Below, piece after piece: positions 32,558 through 44,100 of a stretch of DNA of 64,000 bases. The notes below the pieces were generated by a model. That model saw only the letters and a list, made by a program, of their open reading frames with translations, ran no database searches and was not told the origin of the DNA. The first letter of the stretch is position 1. Each line of letters opens with the position of its first letter. Location: NCBI RefSeq assembly GCF_964019385.1, contig NC_088644.1:20221654-20285653 (forward strand), read 5' to 3'. Source of the stretch: Sycon ciliatum (taxonomy: Eukaryota > Porifera > Calcarea > Leucosolenida > Sycettidae). The position numbers and the translations under genes were made by a program.

Positions 32558-34015
32558 ATGCCGAAGAGTTGTGCAGCCGTCGGATGTAGCAATCGTGCCG
32601 ATCCTGGAACGGCTGTGAAGTTTTACAAGTTTCCTGTAGCGGACGAGCGGCGCAAACTATGGGTTGCGGCTATGAGACGAGAGAATTGGAAGCCAACTGA
32701 CAGTAGCAGGATCTGTTCAGACCATTTCGTAGGCGCAGAGAAGAGCAACGATCCACTATCTCCCGCTTACGTTCCGAAACTTTTTGAACATGTCAGGACT
32801 CCTGTAAAGCGTAAAGCGGAGAGGGATTTGGTGGCATATGAACGCCGAGCGAAGCGGAAGCTGACGTTCGAGGAGAGCAAGACGCAGACACCAGTGAAAG
32901 TGGACGCCTCCGGGAATGACTTCACAGAGGCAATGGCAGATTTGCCTGGTGCCTATGGTGCAGAGGTAGAGTCTGATCCTGTAGCAGTCTCCAGTGTCTC
33001 ATCGCAGACTGACATGGATATGGAGCACTTGACGCGGCTGGAGGAGACAAACAACTGTTTGGTCCTGGAAAGCAAACGGATGCCACACGCTCCAGGACAA
33101 GGTGACACCTTGTCAATCGAGTCGTTTGAGAAAGACAACGCGAAGGTGCTCTTCTACACTGGTTTGCAGTCTTTTGGGACCATGATGGGCATATTTGAAC
33201 ACGTGAGGAAGAGAGTTCCACAGCACCACCGCCACACGCTCTCTCTCTTCCAGCAGTTCTTGATTGTTCTCATGAAGCTTCGGCTGAATTGTCGGGACCA
33301 AGACTTGGCGTACAGATTCGGCATTCACCAGTCGACCGTGTGCCGGATTTTCCAGCGCTGGATCCGGGTGATGCATGTGATGCTGGGACCACTTGTCAAA
33401 TGGCCGGAAAGGGACGAACTACGCAAAACTCTGCCACTTGAATTTCGTAAGCATTTCCCGGGCTGTGCTGTCATTATTGACTGCTTTGAAGTTTTTTGTG
33501 AACGACCTTCTGATCTGATGGCAAGAGCTCAAACGTACTCTCACTATAAAAGCCATAACACTGCAAAGTTTTTGATTGGCGTAGCGCCACAAGGTGTCAT
33601 TACATTTATTTCGCATGCATGGGGCGGGAGAGCCTCAGACAAGTTCATCACAGAGCACTGCGGTCTGCTTAGTCACCTAAATCCGGGTGACCAGGTGCTG
33701 GCTGACCGTGGTTTCACTGTTGAAGACAGCGTTGGCATGTTCTGCGCAGAGTTGGTGATGCCCTCATTTACGAAGGGGAAGAAGCAACTCTCCAGGCTGA
33801 AATTGGACAGTGCTCGACAAGTGTCACGCGTCCGTATCCATGTGGAGCGAGTGATTGGAATGCTTCGCCAGAAATACACGATCCTCTCTGGCACTTTGCC
33901 CATTGCTTTCCTCATGCATGACGATAAAGCTACATCATGTGCATTCATTGACAAGGTTGTCACCGTCTGCTGTGCTCTGTGCAACTGTTGTGAGTCCGTC
34001 GTACCTTTCGAGTAA
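32558..34015 (+). CDS. THAP-domain DDE transposase (PIF/ISL2EU-like)
   Basis: 485 codons from ATG 32558 to TAA, intronless. I chose this ATG because it gives the canonical THAP start ([10 protein letters not shown]); upstream in-frame sequence has no ATG. The THAP zinc-binding module covers residues 1-80 (C5, C10, C53, H56, invariant W44, F58, P73) and would bind the transposon DNA. A linker rich in Ser/Glu follows. A helix-turn-helix lies at about 225-267 (HTH_Tnp_4 type, with [20 protein letters not shown]). A DDE nuclease core of DDE_Tnp_4 type follows, with Asp308 (VIIDCFEV), Asp383 (LADRGF) and Glu430 (HVERVIG). The frame is unbroken and every catalytic residue is present, so it may be active. 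The nuclease gene at 35185-37128 converges on it inside the same element. Confidence 0.9.
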   Translation: MPKSCAAVGCSNRADPGTAVKFYKFPVADERRKLWVAAMRRENWKPTDSSRICSDHFVGAEKSNDPLSPAYVPKLFEHVRTPVKRKAERDLVAYERRAKRKLTFEESKTQTPVKVDASGNDFTEAMADLPGAYGAEVESDPVAVSSVSSQTDMDMEHLTRLEETNNCLVLESKRMPHAPGQGDTLSIESFEKDNAKVLFYTGLQSFGTMMGIFEHVRKRVPQHHRHTLSLFQQFLIVLMKLRLNCRDQDLAYRFGIHQSTVCRIFQRWIRVMHVMLGPLVKWPERDELRKTLPLEFRKHFPGCAVIIDCFEVFCERPSDLMARAQTYSHYKSHNTAKFLIGVAPQGVITFISHAWGGRASDKFITEHCGLLSHLNPGDQVLADRGFTVEDSVGMFCAELVMPSFTKGKKQLSRLKLDSARQVSRVRIHVERVIGMLRQKYTILSGTLPIAFLMHDDKATSCAFIDKVVTVCCALCNCCESVVPFE

Positions 34016-34887
34016 ATTACATCATGCCGCTTTGTCAGCTGTAATGATTGCTATATTATTATTATATTATTATTCAAATTTATTATTAACCCTTTGTGCT
34101 TTTTGGACTGTCTGGATATACCGGCAATTATATCTCTGTTTTACCTATTCTGCAGTTGCATGCGCATGTGTTCACCTCATTGACCTCGCTTGTTTCTAGT
34201 TTCTTTTGTCTGGCTAGCCAAGCTTGCTTGGTCATGGCAACGCCAACAGACTTATAATAATAGTAATAATAATGGCTTCTATCATCACTCACGACATGCC
34301 TCCGTTTCTTGTTGCATCAATATAATGACTCGTGGTCCAAATAGGGACAACACAATATAATAATTATGAATAGCCCTGAAACCCAACTTAGGGTGCTGGG
34401 TAGTGCGCGATGTACCATCAGATGTAGTATGCCCAGCACCAAAGAACAACTCAACTTATGCCAACATCACCCGGAAGAGACGTAAAGAGCGAAGTGTTTG
34501 ATGTGTAATGATGGAGTTCCTCTGTTCACATGCATAAGCAGTGAGTGGTCTTCACGCATGTCCTGGGACCCACAAATACGAATCAGCATTATGGTCCTTC
34601 AGAGATACATGCAAGCAAAGAAATACAAGAAAGGTAACGGAAATCGTTGTGAAAGCCCAGCCACCGATTGTATGCACACACGTGGCAAGTGCAACAGCAA
34701 GTACCATGGAAGGCACAGCAGAACAAGTTGAAAATGCAACTCTAGAAATACCAGAATAGCAGGCTCCATGAATATAATCACTTCTCAAATGCTTGAGACT
34801 TGGATTTACAAATGCTACGACAAAAATGACTATGTACATGGAAAGTTGGTTGCACCCCATACTAGAGGTCGAGCTTTTCTGCCGCCT

Positions 34888-35105
34888 TGACTGGACATTT
34901 GACTGACTCACGACTGCCATTCAGAAACTTGACAAACTCACGACTTCCATCCAGACACTTGACTGACTCACAACTGCCATCTAGAGCAGAGAAGAAGTCC
35001 CTCGAGCCCTCCTTCCGGCAAACCTGCAAGAAAGCACCACTCCCTGCTCAATACACAGTGTTTCGGGGAATTCACCCCTCATGCAGTTGAGCTTGAGTAG
35101 GCTGA
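34888..35105 (+). repeat. CTTGACTGACTCACGACTGCC repeat, copy 1
   Basis: Spacer between the two transposon genes. It holds three short copies of TTGACTGACTCACGACTGCC-like words followed by AACCTGCAAGAAAGCACC and CTCAATACACAGTGTTTC, shared with 38745-38890 and, more distantly, 43155-43280. It may be a MITE fragment inserted in the transposon. Confidence 0.7.
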
Positions 35106-35184
35106 CGAACGTTGTACTTAGCGACCAACATTCCTATAAACTTGTCGCCGAAGTCGCTACCACTGTAATTGTACATGCATATCA

Positions 35185-37128
35185 TTATTTAGTGGCAGAT
35201 TTAATCTTGCGACACTCCGGGCAGGTCCAGTTCTTGCGCTTTGGCTTACTCTTCAGCTGCAAACAAGCCATGTGGAACAAACGAATACTGCAATCGTTGT
35301 TGGAACATCGCAGTACCTCGCCAGCCTTCACAGACTTGCAGTAGCAAAACTCCGGAGGGCGTTCTTGATCCGCAGTAGATGTTGTACTGGCAGCACCAAG
35401 TGGTTCCGAGGCTGATGTAGCCGCTGAAGACGCATCGGCAGGAAGAGTGGAGAACGTCTTAGTGAACCATTTCCCAACAAGCTCTGGGAGAACAGCACAC
35501 TGGAAGAATTTCTTGGCACCTGCTACCGCTTCACGGATGAAATCTGTGTCTGCACAGATACGCTCCACAAACAGCTGACCTTCATTCCACACAACAAAGT
35601 CACAGTACTGCACCTTACACACCAGCATCTGTAGCTGTACTTGGTAGTAGTACATGTGGTCTTGCTTAAGATGGAGTGCTCCGCCGGACTTTACTAGACA
35701 GAACTTCCCTGAATCGGCAGCATCATGCAGGCTACTGTCTCGGCACCCGTACGGGCACTTCACTTCCACCACGCCGTTGCCACAGCAGGAGCACTGCACA
35801 AGGGAGTCGGGAGTAGCGCCAAGATATGGATAGTCCGGATGAATTACAAAGCCACTGGGCAGTACTTCAACCTTCTGATGTGTTGCACTGGCATGTTCAC
35901 TATAGTTGTCAATTGCCTTCTGCTCGTGATCACATCCCCATTGTGTGGCTTTGCTACGAAACTTGTGTGCCTCAGGGTAACACACAGAGCGGACTAAGGA
36001 CGCAGAGGGCTGGCTAATATCCGTGCAAACAGCAGACTTCAACTTTGAAGCTGTGATCCGGCCGGCGCGAAATTCAAACCAGGCCTTGGAATCTGCCTGG
36101 TTCCGCGTAGCCTGTTCCACAGCGTGTGCTCCCTCCTCTGAAACACAGACCGCTGGAAATACTGCCTCGCAACGAACGAGCAGGTCCCCAAAACTAGCAT
36201 CCAGCATGTCTGGTTCGTACAATAAATCCAAAATGGGTGGATATCCCTCGGGCTTGGAAGGTACGTACCTATCGCAGAACCCGGGAACAAGGGAGAGTAA
36301 TGACGGTTTACCGGCTTGACATAAATTTCCATATAGTTCACCCTGCTCAGCACTGGAGGGTTGCTTAATATCAGCAGGGACCTTCTCCTCCGACCTACGG
36401 CGCTTGCTCCCATGCTGTTTAGTGTCGGGTGCAGTGAAGTTTATGTCACGAATCCTGGCATACTCCACCTCCTTCATTGAAGGGGTTGACCATTGGCACG
36501 GCAATGAAGTGCTTCCTGTGTTCTCAATCAGCTGCGTTCTAGAATACAGGCTGAACAACAGTGCAGCAACGTGAGAACAAGACTCACCAAGACCAGCCAT
36601 GCAGGTGCAGTGTGCACAAATCACGCTACCGTCGTTTTGCGCAGCAATCCAGGGTTGCAGATGGGTGCCGGAAACTGACTGGGAATGGCGGACTTTGGCG
36701 ATGACAAACTTGCTGTCACATGTGTCAGATTCGGACGCTGGAAACGCACGAACATCGCCGACCCAGCCACTGACAAGGTATTTGTAGCCTTCCAAGCTCT
36801 TGTAGGCCTTGAGCTGCTCCTTGGTGTAGGGGCTGGGCGCGTTGACCAAGAAATTGTAAATATCGGGATAGTCCACAAGTGGAAATTTATCTTCCTCTAA
36901 AAAAATACTTCTGGGCAGGTAAGGATCACTCGAGTCTGGTGAAACGCGCTCGAGCTTTTCACGGTACCGGCATTTGCTGGAGTCATCTAACTCGTCATAC
37001 ACTTTTGAAAACTTGGGAGAAGTCATGGCCACTGATTCAGCGTTCGTACAATAGTCCTTTGTAAAGAACAGAAGAGGAACGTAACAGCGATACAGGAAAT
37101 TTCCTTCGTGAAATAATTCCAGGCACAT
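35185..37128 (-). CDS. SWIM zinc finger / YqaJ nuclease / PHD finger protein
   Basis: 647 codons from ATG 37128; a second in-frame ATG at 37026 (residue 35, MTSPKFSKVY) could be the true start. Intronless. A SWIM-type zinc finger lies at about 171-190 (CTC...CSH). A YqaJ-like recombinase/exonuclease domain (PD-(D/E)XK fold, lambda exonuclease family) lies at about 350-510, with RAGRITASK, WGCDHEQ, the active-site Asp of YLGATPDS and VEVKCP. The QDHMYYYQVQLQM helix follows. A PHD zinc finger lies at about 594-640 (CYC...C..DC...FHMAC...CPEC), a chromatin-reader module. In known two-gene elements of this type the nuclease partners the transposase, though its exact role is not established to my knowledge. 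All key residues are intact. Confidence 0.88.
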   Translation of the reverse strand: MCLELFHEGNFLYRCYVPLLFFTKDYCTNAESVAMTSPKFSKVYDELDDSSKCRYREKLERVSPDSSDPYLPRSIFLEEDKFPLVDYPDIYNFLVNAPSPYTKEQLKAYKSLEGYKYLVSGWVGDVRAFPASESDTCDSKFVIAKVRHSQSVSGTHLQPWIAAQNDGSVICAHCTCMAGLGESCSHVAALLFSLYSRTQLIENTGSTSLPCQWSTPSMKEVEYARIRDINFTAPDTKQHGSKRRRSEEKVPADIKQPSSAEQGELYGNLCQAGKPSLLSLVPGFCDRYVPSKPEGYPPILDLLYEPDMLDASFGDLLVRCEAVFPAVCVSEEGAHAVEQATRNQADSKAWFEFRAGRITASKLKSAVCTDISQPSASLVRSVCYPEAHKFRSKATQWGCDHEQKAIDNYSEHASATHQKVEVLPSGFVIHPDYPYLGATPDSLVQCSCCGNGVVEVKCPYGCRDSSLHDAADSGKFCLVKSGGALHLKQDHMYYYQVQLQMLVCKVQYCDFVVWNEGQLFVERICADTDFIREAVAGAKKFFQCAVLPELVGKWFTKTFSTLPADASSAATSASEPLGAASTTSTADQERPPEFCYCKSVKAGEVLRCSNNDCSIRLFHMACLQLKSKPKRKNWTCPECRKIKSATK

Positions 37129-37153
37129 GTACTTCTTTTGAACTTTTCATCTC

Positions 37154-37248
37154 TTTTGCCACCCCTGCGGAGCGCGGCCGCTTTGGCCGCCTACACGCCG
37201 CCTGCACGTGATCCTTTCGCATAACCTATAGGTCTATACGACTCCCTG
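37154..37248 (-). repeat. right terminal inverted repeat
   Basis: On the minus strand begins CAGGGAGTCGTATAGACC, then GGTTATGCGAAAGG, and ends GCAGGGGTGGCAAAAG. Includes a NotI-like GCGGCCGC-containing short palindrome (about 37173-37192). Confidence 0.65.
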
Positions 37249-37900
37249 CTTCCGAGCAATGCTGGGCGATAGCCGGCCAGGTCAAGTACCATGAGTACAG
37301 GCCAGGGAGACGCTGATGCACCTCCCTTCGGCGACTCCCCTGGCCCTGGGCCTGGCCTGAATGCCGCCGGATGCACTGCGTGATCCCGGACGTGTCGAAA
37401 TGCGGGCTCAGTCGATCATCAATGTTCAATGAGTGATAATGATGGGCTAAAATGACGTGTTGTCATGTTGCAAGGATCCGACTCCGAATGAGTCTACTTC
37501 AAATACGGGGCCGCGCCGTCCGTAATTATCGGACTTTTTTCACCAACTTGTGACGAATTATTATTTTTAGTTTAGACCCAACCCCTAGCCCTCCCTCCCT
37601 CCCCCTCAGAACGACATGCATAATATACAAATTACAATGTACATGCAAACGTCGCAAGTGTGTCACTGCATGCTCCTACGGTCATGTATAACAAGTTACA
37701 TGTATGTATCAATGTTTTCTGAAGCGAAATAATTAATTGGTCAACCCCTCCCACCCCATAACGAAATTATTTCGTTTTGTGAAAAAAGTTCGAGAATTAT
37801 GGACGACCCCTAGCCTAGCCTAGGCGCTAGGCCCTGTAACTTACTTACAGTGTACTTGCAGATTTACGGCGCGTTCGAATTGTCACTCTTTGACTTTTCA

Positions 37901-37951
37901 AGGAGTTTCGTTTTTCTGAAGAGGTGGCCTCTTCAGAAAAACGAAGCTCCT
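37901..37951. repeat. perfect-loop hairpin, 24-bp arms
   Basis: AGGAGTTTCGTTTTTCTGAA + GAGG, a 3-base loop TGG, then the inverse with one mismatch. No associated gene. Confidence 0.8.
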
Positions 37952-38147
37952 CGAAACTCATCCGATGGGAAGGTGGATTCGTTTCGAAGAGTTTGGCTAC
38001 ATCTACGTCACGTAGTACGTGGAGATGGTCGATCTGATCGGACGTCATCATCGCCATGACAATTCCACTGAAAAACTCTAAAAATTAATGATAGAAACCG
38101 TTCTAATGGGACACTTTATGTATACTATTAATAATGAGGAGGCCGAG

Positions 38148-38226
38148 GGTTTATGACCAATAAAAACTATTATAAAAACCGAGGTCCCCCGAGGTTTTTA
38201 TAATAGTTTTTATTGGTCATAAACCC
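38148..38226. repeat. hairpin, about 37-bp arms
   Basis: GGGTTTATGACCAATAAAAA + CTATTATAAAAACCGAGG is followed after a few bases by its inverse. Possible minimal foldback element. Confidence 0.8.
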
Positions 38227-38585
38227 AAGGCCGGAGCATTTATTGTATTTAGAATCAACCAGTAAAAACTCCTACTCAATCTCCAACAACAAAATTAGCG
38301 GACAGCTGTTATTTGTGTTGCTATGACAACCCGTGTGCTGGACGAGTATTTGTTGTCATTGGTTCAATTTCTTTTAGTCTTCATAGGCTATCAGATCATT
38401 TTCCTTATTCGGTCTATTTATAACCAGTATCTATAATGAGAGTGTGGTCTGTCTCCATGGTTACCGGTGTTCATTTCATAACTATAGCCACTGCTCCTTG
38501 TTAGACCTTATCTGGAAGGCCCATTCTTGCATATTCCAACAGCAGCCAAGGGAGCTAGCTCTCTTGGTTATGCGGACTGGGTCCG

Positions 38586-38645
38586 ATCCTAAAAAGCTGT
38601 TTTTATGAACTGTTTTTATGAACTGTTTTTATGAACTGTTTTTAT
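38586..38645. repeat. 14-bp tandem repeat
   Basis: Four copies of AACTGTTTTTATG. Confidence 0.85.
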
Positions 38646-38696
38646 TGGATAGGATATGATTATGAACTTAGAAGTTGCGACTTCGGCGGTAATAGT

Positions 38697-39087
38697 CATG
38701 AAGTTGATTGTTCCAACTAGGAACACACGCTTCTTGCCGAACTTGACACTTGACTGACTCACGACTGCCATCCGGAGCACACGAGGAGCACGTCGCACCT
38801 TCCACTCGGCAAACCTGCAAGAAAGCACCACTCCCTGCTCAATACACAGTGTTTCAGGGAATTCACCCCTCATCAGTTGAGCTTGAGTAGGCTGAGGAAG
38901 ATTGTGCCTGAAAAGCACCACTTATATACTGCTCTCCAGGCCAAACCACCACCAGGGATACAAACTTACAGAGACGCTTTGTGCACGCTTTGTGCTCCGC
39001 TTTGTGCTCCGGATGGCAGTCGTGAGTCAGTCAAGTGTCAAGTTCGGCAAGAAGCGTGTGTTCCTAGTTGGAACAATCAACTTCATG
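38697..39087. mobile_element. MITE with about 98-bp inverted repeats
   Basis: Left arm 38697-38795 and right arm 38990-39087 are inverted, with words CATGAAGTTGATTGTTCC, AGGAACACACGCTTCTTGCC, and CTTGACTGACTCACGACTGC. The middle (AACCTGCAAGAAAGCACC onwards) is shared with 34888-35105. No open reading frame. Superfamily unknown. Confidence 0.75.
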
Positions 39088-39812
39088 GATATGATTATGT
39101 TCAATAAACGAGGTTTGTGTCAATGGGAGATTGACTTGGAGTTTTTACGAGTTGATTCTAAACAAATTTAAATTATTATTTGCTTGAACAGTTGATGAAG
39201 ACGAACGCGCCCCTAGGCTATAACTTAGGTTACGTTTGGTTGGTCACATTCCCCAATGGGAATCACTTGGAATCACTCAGAATCATTCTCGCCCCGTTTG
39301 GTTGGTCAAAAAAGTGTGTTAGGTTGGTCCCATTCCAGACTGGGAATCGCTGAGAATGATTCTTTTTGGAGAATGATCATTCCACCTCACATGCTGGAAT
39401 GAGCATTCTCATTCCGGAATCAAAAATGATAATGGTTGCCACGAGCCAAACAATGTAGCATCAGGTTTAAGTGCCTCAAATCATGCACTCAGAAGTACCT
39501 TGACTCTCTCAAGGAAACTAGAGTCGGTTAAAAGAGAAGAGATCCGCTGTTCCACAACGACATCATGGAATTGTTATGTCAAGTGATTCCTAGTTGATTC
39601 TGGCGTGTTTGTTTGGTCAGGTGATTCTTATCCATTCCCATTCCAGAATGGTTGTCATTTACATTCTGTGAAAATGCCCAACCAAACGCAACCTTAGTAT
39701 AAGGCCTAGTATGTAGGCTTGTACTAGCATCATATTCATACTACTGTACTACTAGTACTACTGGGGGTCATCATGGTCATACTCATGCCCGGTCATGACT
39801 CATGGTCAAGAG

Positions 39813-40715
39813 CAGGGAGTCGCAAGGGCTAATTAAAGGGGAAGTTAAGGCAAAAATTAAAATTTCACCATTTGTAGTCTTCGGGGTGCTGAGTCGAATG
39901 GTCTTGGTCCGAGAAAGCTGAGACGCTCCCTTCCTACTTGAATCCCAATCGAACTCGCGCACTTCCACCGAAACTGGGTGACTGCGCCCTACTAGATGGG
40001 GATTTGTATGCAAAATGTCACTAAAAGCGCCATTTCGTTCTTATAAAAGCACGGATGACCGCGATTGGCCCATATGTTGTAGTCTTTTGGACGCTGAGTC
40101 GACTGGTTTTGGTCCGAAAAGGCTGCGATGCAGCGTTCCTCCTTTATTCCCAATCGAACATGGTTGAACAAGCGGTCACGTGCTCCTGGGTGCCCAAATC
40201 ACCTGGTCACCACGCCAGCAGGCGACAACTTTCACACCAAGGGCAAGGTTCAACTCGAGTGACAGGACTGCACCCAAAAAAGGTCAAAACAGGCTAGTAA
40301 GTTGTACCCTGCAGGCACGGTGACCAGCTGACTGGTGTATGCAGGAGCACGTGACCGCTTGTTCAACCATGTTCGATTGGGAATTAGGGGCGAACGCTGT
40401 ATCGCAGCCTTTTCGGACCAAAACCAGTCGACTCAGCGTCCAAAAGACTACAACATATGGGCCAATCGCGGTCATCTGTGCTTTTATAAGAACGAAATGG
40501 CGCTTTTAGTGACATTTTGCATACAAATCCCCATCTAGTAGGGCGCAGTCACCCAGTTTCGGTGGAAGTGCGCGAGTTCGATTGGGATTCAAGTAGGAAG
40601 GGAGCGTCTCAGCTTTCTCGGACCAAGACCATTCGAATCAGCACCCCGAAGACTACAACTGGTGAAATTTTAATTTTTGCCTTAACTTCCCCTTTAATTA
40701 TTTTACGACTCCCTG
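39813..40715. mobile_element. 903-bp foldback element with 8-bp target duplication
   Basis: Left arm 39813-40188 and right arm 40342-40715 are nearly perfect inverted repeats of about 375 bp, starting CAGGGAGTCG. The flanks are GTCAAGAG (39805-39812) and GTCAAGAC (40716-40723), a 7/8 match. Open frames of equal wording on both strands are mirror images caused by the palindrome. The end decamer is the same as at the THAP/YqaJ transposon ends, and 8-bp duplications would fit a hAT-type element. Confidence 0.8.
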
Positions 40716-41129
40716 GTCAAGACTCAGACAAGAGTGTCGAGTTGACTCGACTGCGCCTGGGAACTACCCACTACCCAGTACCGGATCGTATCATGACTGG
40801 ATGTAGATAGCAGTGCACGTAATCAGGTTGCCTATTTTTGGTCGGGATTTCATTGACAGCAACATTGTTGAAAAATGTCAAAGAGCATCAGAGCTGTGTG
40901 AAGGAATTAGTTTGACGAGGCATAAACTTGCCACGGCAGCATGCAGCTGGTATGCTTTATTGAACTCCGCCAACTTTTGCAGGTTTCCTGCAAACTATTC
41001 ATCAACCAATAATATTATTATTATAATTATTTTAAAGTAAATCGAGCCAGTTTGCGCTGAGCGTCTCTGACTCGCCAAAGTTAGTTACCTTGCGTTTCTA
41101 TTACTAGTAGATCTACCCTACTAGCTGAA

Positions 41130-44100
41130 ATGGCAACAGCACCTGATCGGCCTAAAGAAGTGGATGTTATGAATGGACCAAGATTTGCGGAGCAGGTCGC
41201 TATTGTTACCGGGGGTGCTGATGGAATAGGCAAGGGCATAGCGAGACGATTGGTGTTGGAAGGCTGTAGAGTGGCCCTGTTTGATATCAACCCAGCCAAC
41301 TGCCAGAGCACAGCTACAGAGCTCCAGGAGGAGGCACTGAGGCAAGGGAAACAACCGGGTCCGGGAATTTCTGAAGTGAGCGGAGACCTAAACCAAACTG
41401 CTAGCCAAGCTGCATCATCAGTCGGCATGGTAACGTGGCACGTTGTGGATGTTACCAGTGAAGATGAGCTACGTAACGCAGTGCAGACGGTCGTGGAGAA
41501 ATGGGGCAGACTCGATATTGCCGTGAACTGCGCCGGTATTCTGGGACCAAATGGAATGAAAATTGCTGATGTTTCAGTGGGCGGATTTGACCTTGTCCAT
41601 AGGAGTAAGTAATACGCATTTACTATGTTGTTGGTGAGTTGCTGCCGAGTTGGGTATGGAACTTGGTTGCATCATGAATCCAAGTATGGAACTAACTTGG
41701 TTGCATCATGAACCCACGCATCGTGGAAATCCGTCCACCAAAACATTAAATTGGTAATAATGACCCGTTCCTGTGTCTTCTCATGTGTTGCAGTCAATAT
41801 GACAGGCAGCTTCCTGTTAACCAAACACTGTATTCCACACATGTTGGAACACAACTATGGACGCGTCCTACTCGTGGCATCCTTGTCGGGGAAAATTGTG
41901 AGTGTATAGATTCCTAGGACTTAGGACAATATGTATGCACTGTGATAATTATATACACGTCCATCTCAACCCACTGCCATTGCTGCCTATGTGGTTCCAC
42001 TGAAAAAAATGTGCACGGGTTTGCGTACAGGGTGGGTCAAGAACCACCGTTCCGCTTCCGTGGGACGCCACCATGTCGTGATCAGGCGTATGGTGCGGCT
42101 CCTGAACGGTGGGGGAGGGGGGGGGGGGTAGATCAGATCCACCAACTCACTAAAGGACAAGTAATATGGATGATAGCCATGCAGGTTGGACATCACTTCT
42201 TCATCCTGCGTCTGTATCAACTGTCTCCGCTGACTGTGTCTGAACGTACGGTAAACCCAAAGCAATCATCCATGGTATATACACAACCACACATAAATAG
42301 TATACCCTCATTAAACATCCACCCACCCACCAATCTACCCATACATACATACATGCATACATACATACATACATACATACATACAGATACCGTACACACA
42401 GTCAACCTCATGCAGAACAACCTCGGGTATAATAACATCTTCCGAACAACAACACAATCTTCAGACCAAATAAACATGACTACATACTTTCAACCTCACA
42501 AACACACGTGACAACTCACAAATAACGACACTTTTCTCATGCACGATTGAGGGTGGTTATTCGCAGGGTCGACTGTACGTATATGTACATGCATACACAT
42601 GCAGCGAAGAAAGCCGGGCTAGTTGATCATTCCTTATCATACACATTGTATAGAATGGTGTCTCAAGATGAATTCTCTCCTCTGTCAATGTGCAGAAATT
42701 GCATTCCCGATTGCTTCTGGTGATCGATTGTTTGTTTACTGGAAAGATTTTCTCTTCTTGTTTTTTTCTTCTTTTCTACTACTAGGGTAATCCAGGCCAG
42801 GCTGCCTACAGCTCAAGCAAAGCAGCTGTTATTGGACTTGCTGAGTCTGTTGGTAAGATCAACATCATAATAAACTCACATTCTATAGGAGGCTGGGCAT
42901 AGTTTCGTAGAAGCCGATGTGATGGTCCGAGTTTCTAGTGCCTAAATCAGATTGGTATTCAACCCGAATATTTCTATGTCTCCCGATACAAGTACAGGCT
43001 AGTGTGCAAATGCCCATCTTCGAAGTCAGGCTCCGAAACAAGAATCTAGACTAGCCAAGGGAGCTTTTATGCAAGCAAGTACAAGTGTGCGAGGTGGATC
43101 AGAATTTCACTTTACCTCATTCTTCCTGTAATAATTAGACTTATCTGTGCACTGACACTTGACTGGTGACTCACGGCTGACGGCTAAAGTACACAAGAAG
43201 CACGTCGAACATTCCACTTGCGGGTAAACCTTCAAGAAAGCAATACTGCTTCAAGGCATTCAAACCTCATCAGCTGAGCCTGAGTTGGCAAAGAAATCTG
43301 TTTGTTGAGCACTACACTATATTAGCCCTCTTGCAGCCCACTGAATCATCACCAGCGACACCAACTTACAATGACGCTCCATTTCCAGCGCGACCAAGGC
43401 GTCATGCATGATCATCAGGCTGCAGCATGAAATCCATGCCGCCCATGGAGTTGTGAACAGACAGTGAGGGTCAATGACCTTTCACAAGTCTATCACGTCG
43501 AAGCATCTAGTCACATGCCTGCGTGAGGGACGACAGTATGAACAAAGATGTTGCGACATTGGCGGTAGTCTTTGAGAAATTTTCCAGAGCTGTGTAATGT
43601 AGTCCTCTGAGCACGTGCAGATTTCATCAGTCTAGCCTCAAACACTCAACTGGTGTGGCGTGAATTTCCCAGAACACCTTGCAATGAGCAGTGAGTGGCA
43701 GTGTATTGCACTGAGGTTTGGTGAGTGGAAGGGTAAACGTTCTTCTCGTGTGCTTTAGACAGCAGTTACGAGTCTGTCAGGTCGTGAGTCTGTGAAGTCT
43801 CAGCGGGCGGGCCGAAAGCATGAGCTCTGACAGTAGTAGTACCTTCTTCAAATATCACCACCGAAACCGCACTTAGTCAGTGACTCACACAGAGACATGT
43901 TGTTTTGTTTTTGTTCTTGTTCTTGTGTTGCTTGCGTAGGTAAAGAATATGCTGATACGGGCATAACAGTCAACAGTCTCTCTCCAGCCACCATATATAC
44001 ACAGCTGGTGGCCAACATGCATCCCAATCAGGTCAAGTACAACACCGAGAGAATACCAATGAAAAGGTAACGCACTCATCCACATTGTATTCGCACCACA

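Larger units (their letters stand above)
32346..37248. mobile_element. two-gene DNA transposon (THAP transposase + SWIM/YqaJ/PHD)
   Basis: Left end 32346-32416 and right end 37154-37248 are imperfect inverted repeats sharing, in order, CAGGGAGTCG, GGTTATGCGAA, a CACG block and CAGGGGTGGCAAAA. The right arm has extra bases, including TATAGACCTATA. Between them are two convergent intronless genes, a THAP-domain DDE transposase (+) and a YqaJ-type nuclease (-). A DDE_Tnp_4 transposase paired with a YqaJ gene is what I recall for the ISL2EU group of eukaryotic elements. No target duplication was found at the outer ends, so exact borders are provisional. Confidence 0.75.

Noticed and set aside
40055..40810. 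Paired ORFs with identical wording on both strands (for example TAIGPYVVVFWTLSRL)
   Set aside because: They are mirror images produced by the foldback arms, not two genes.
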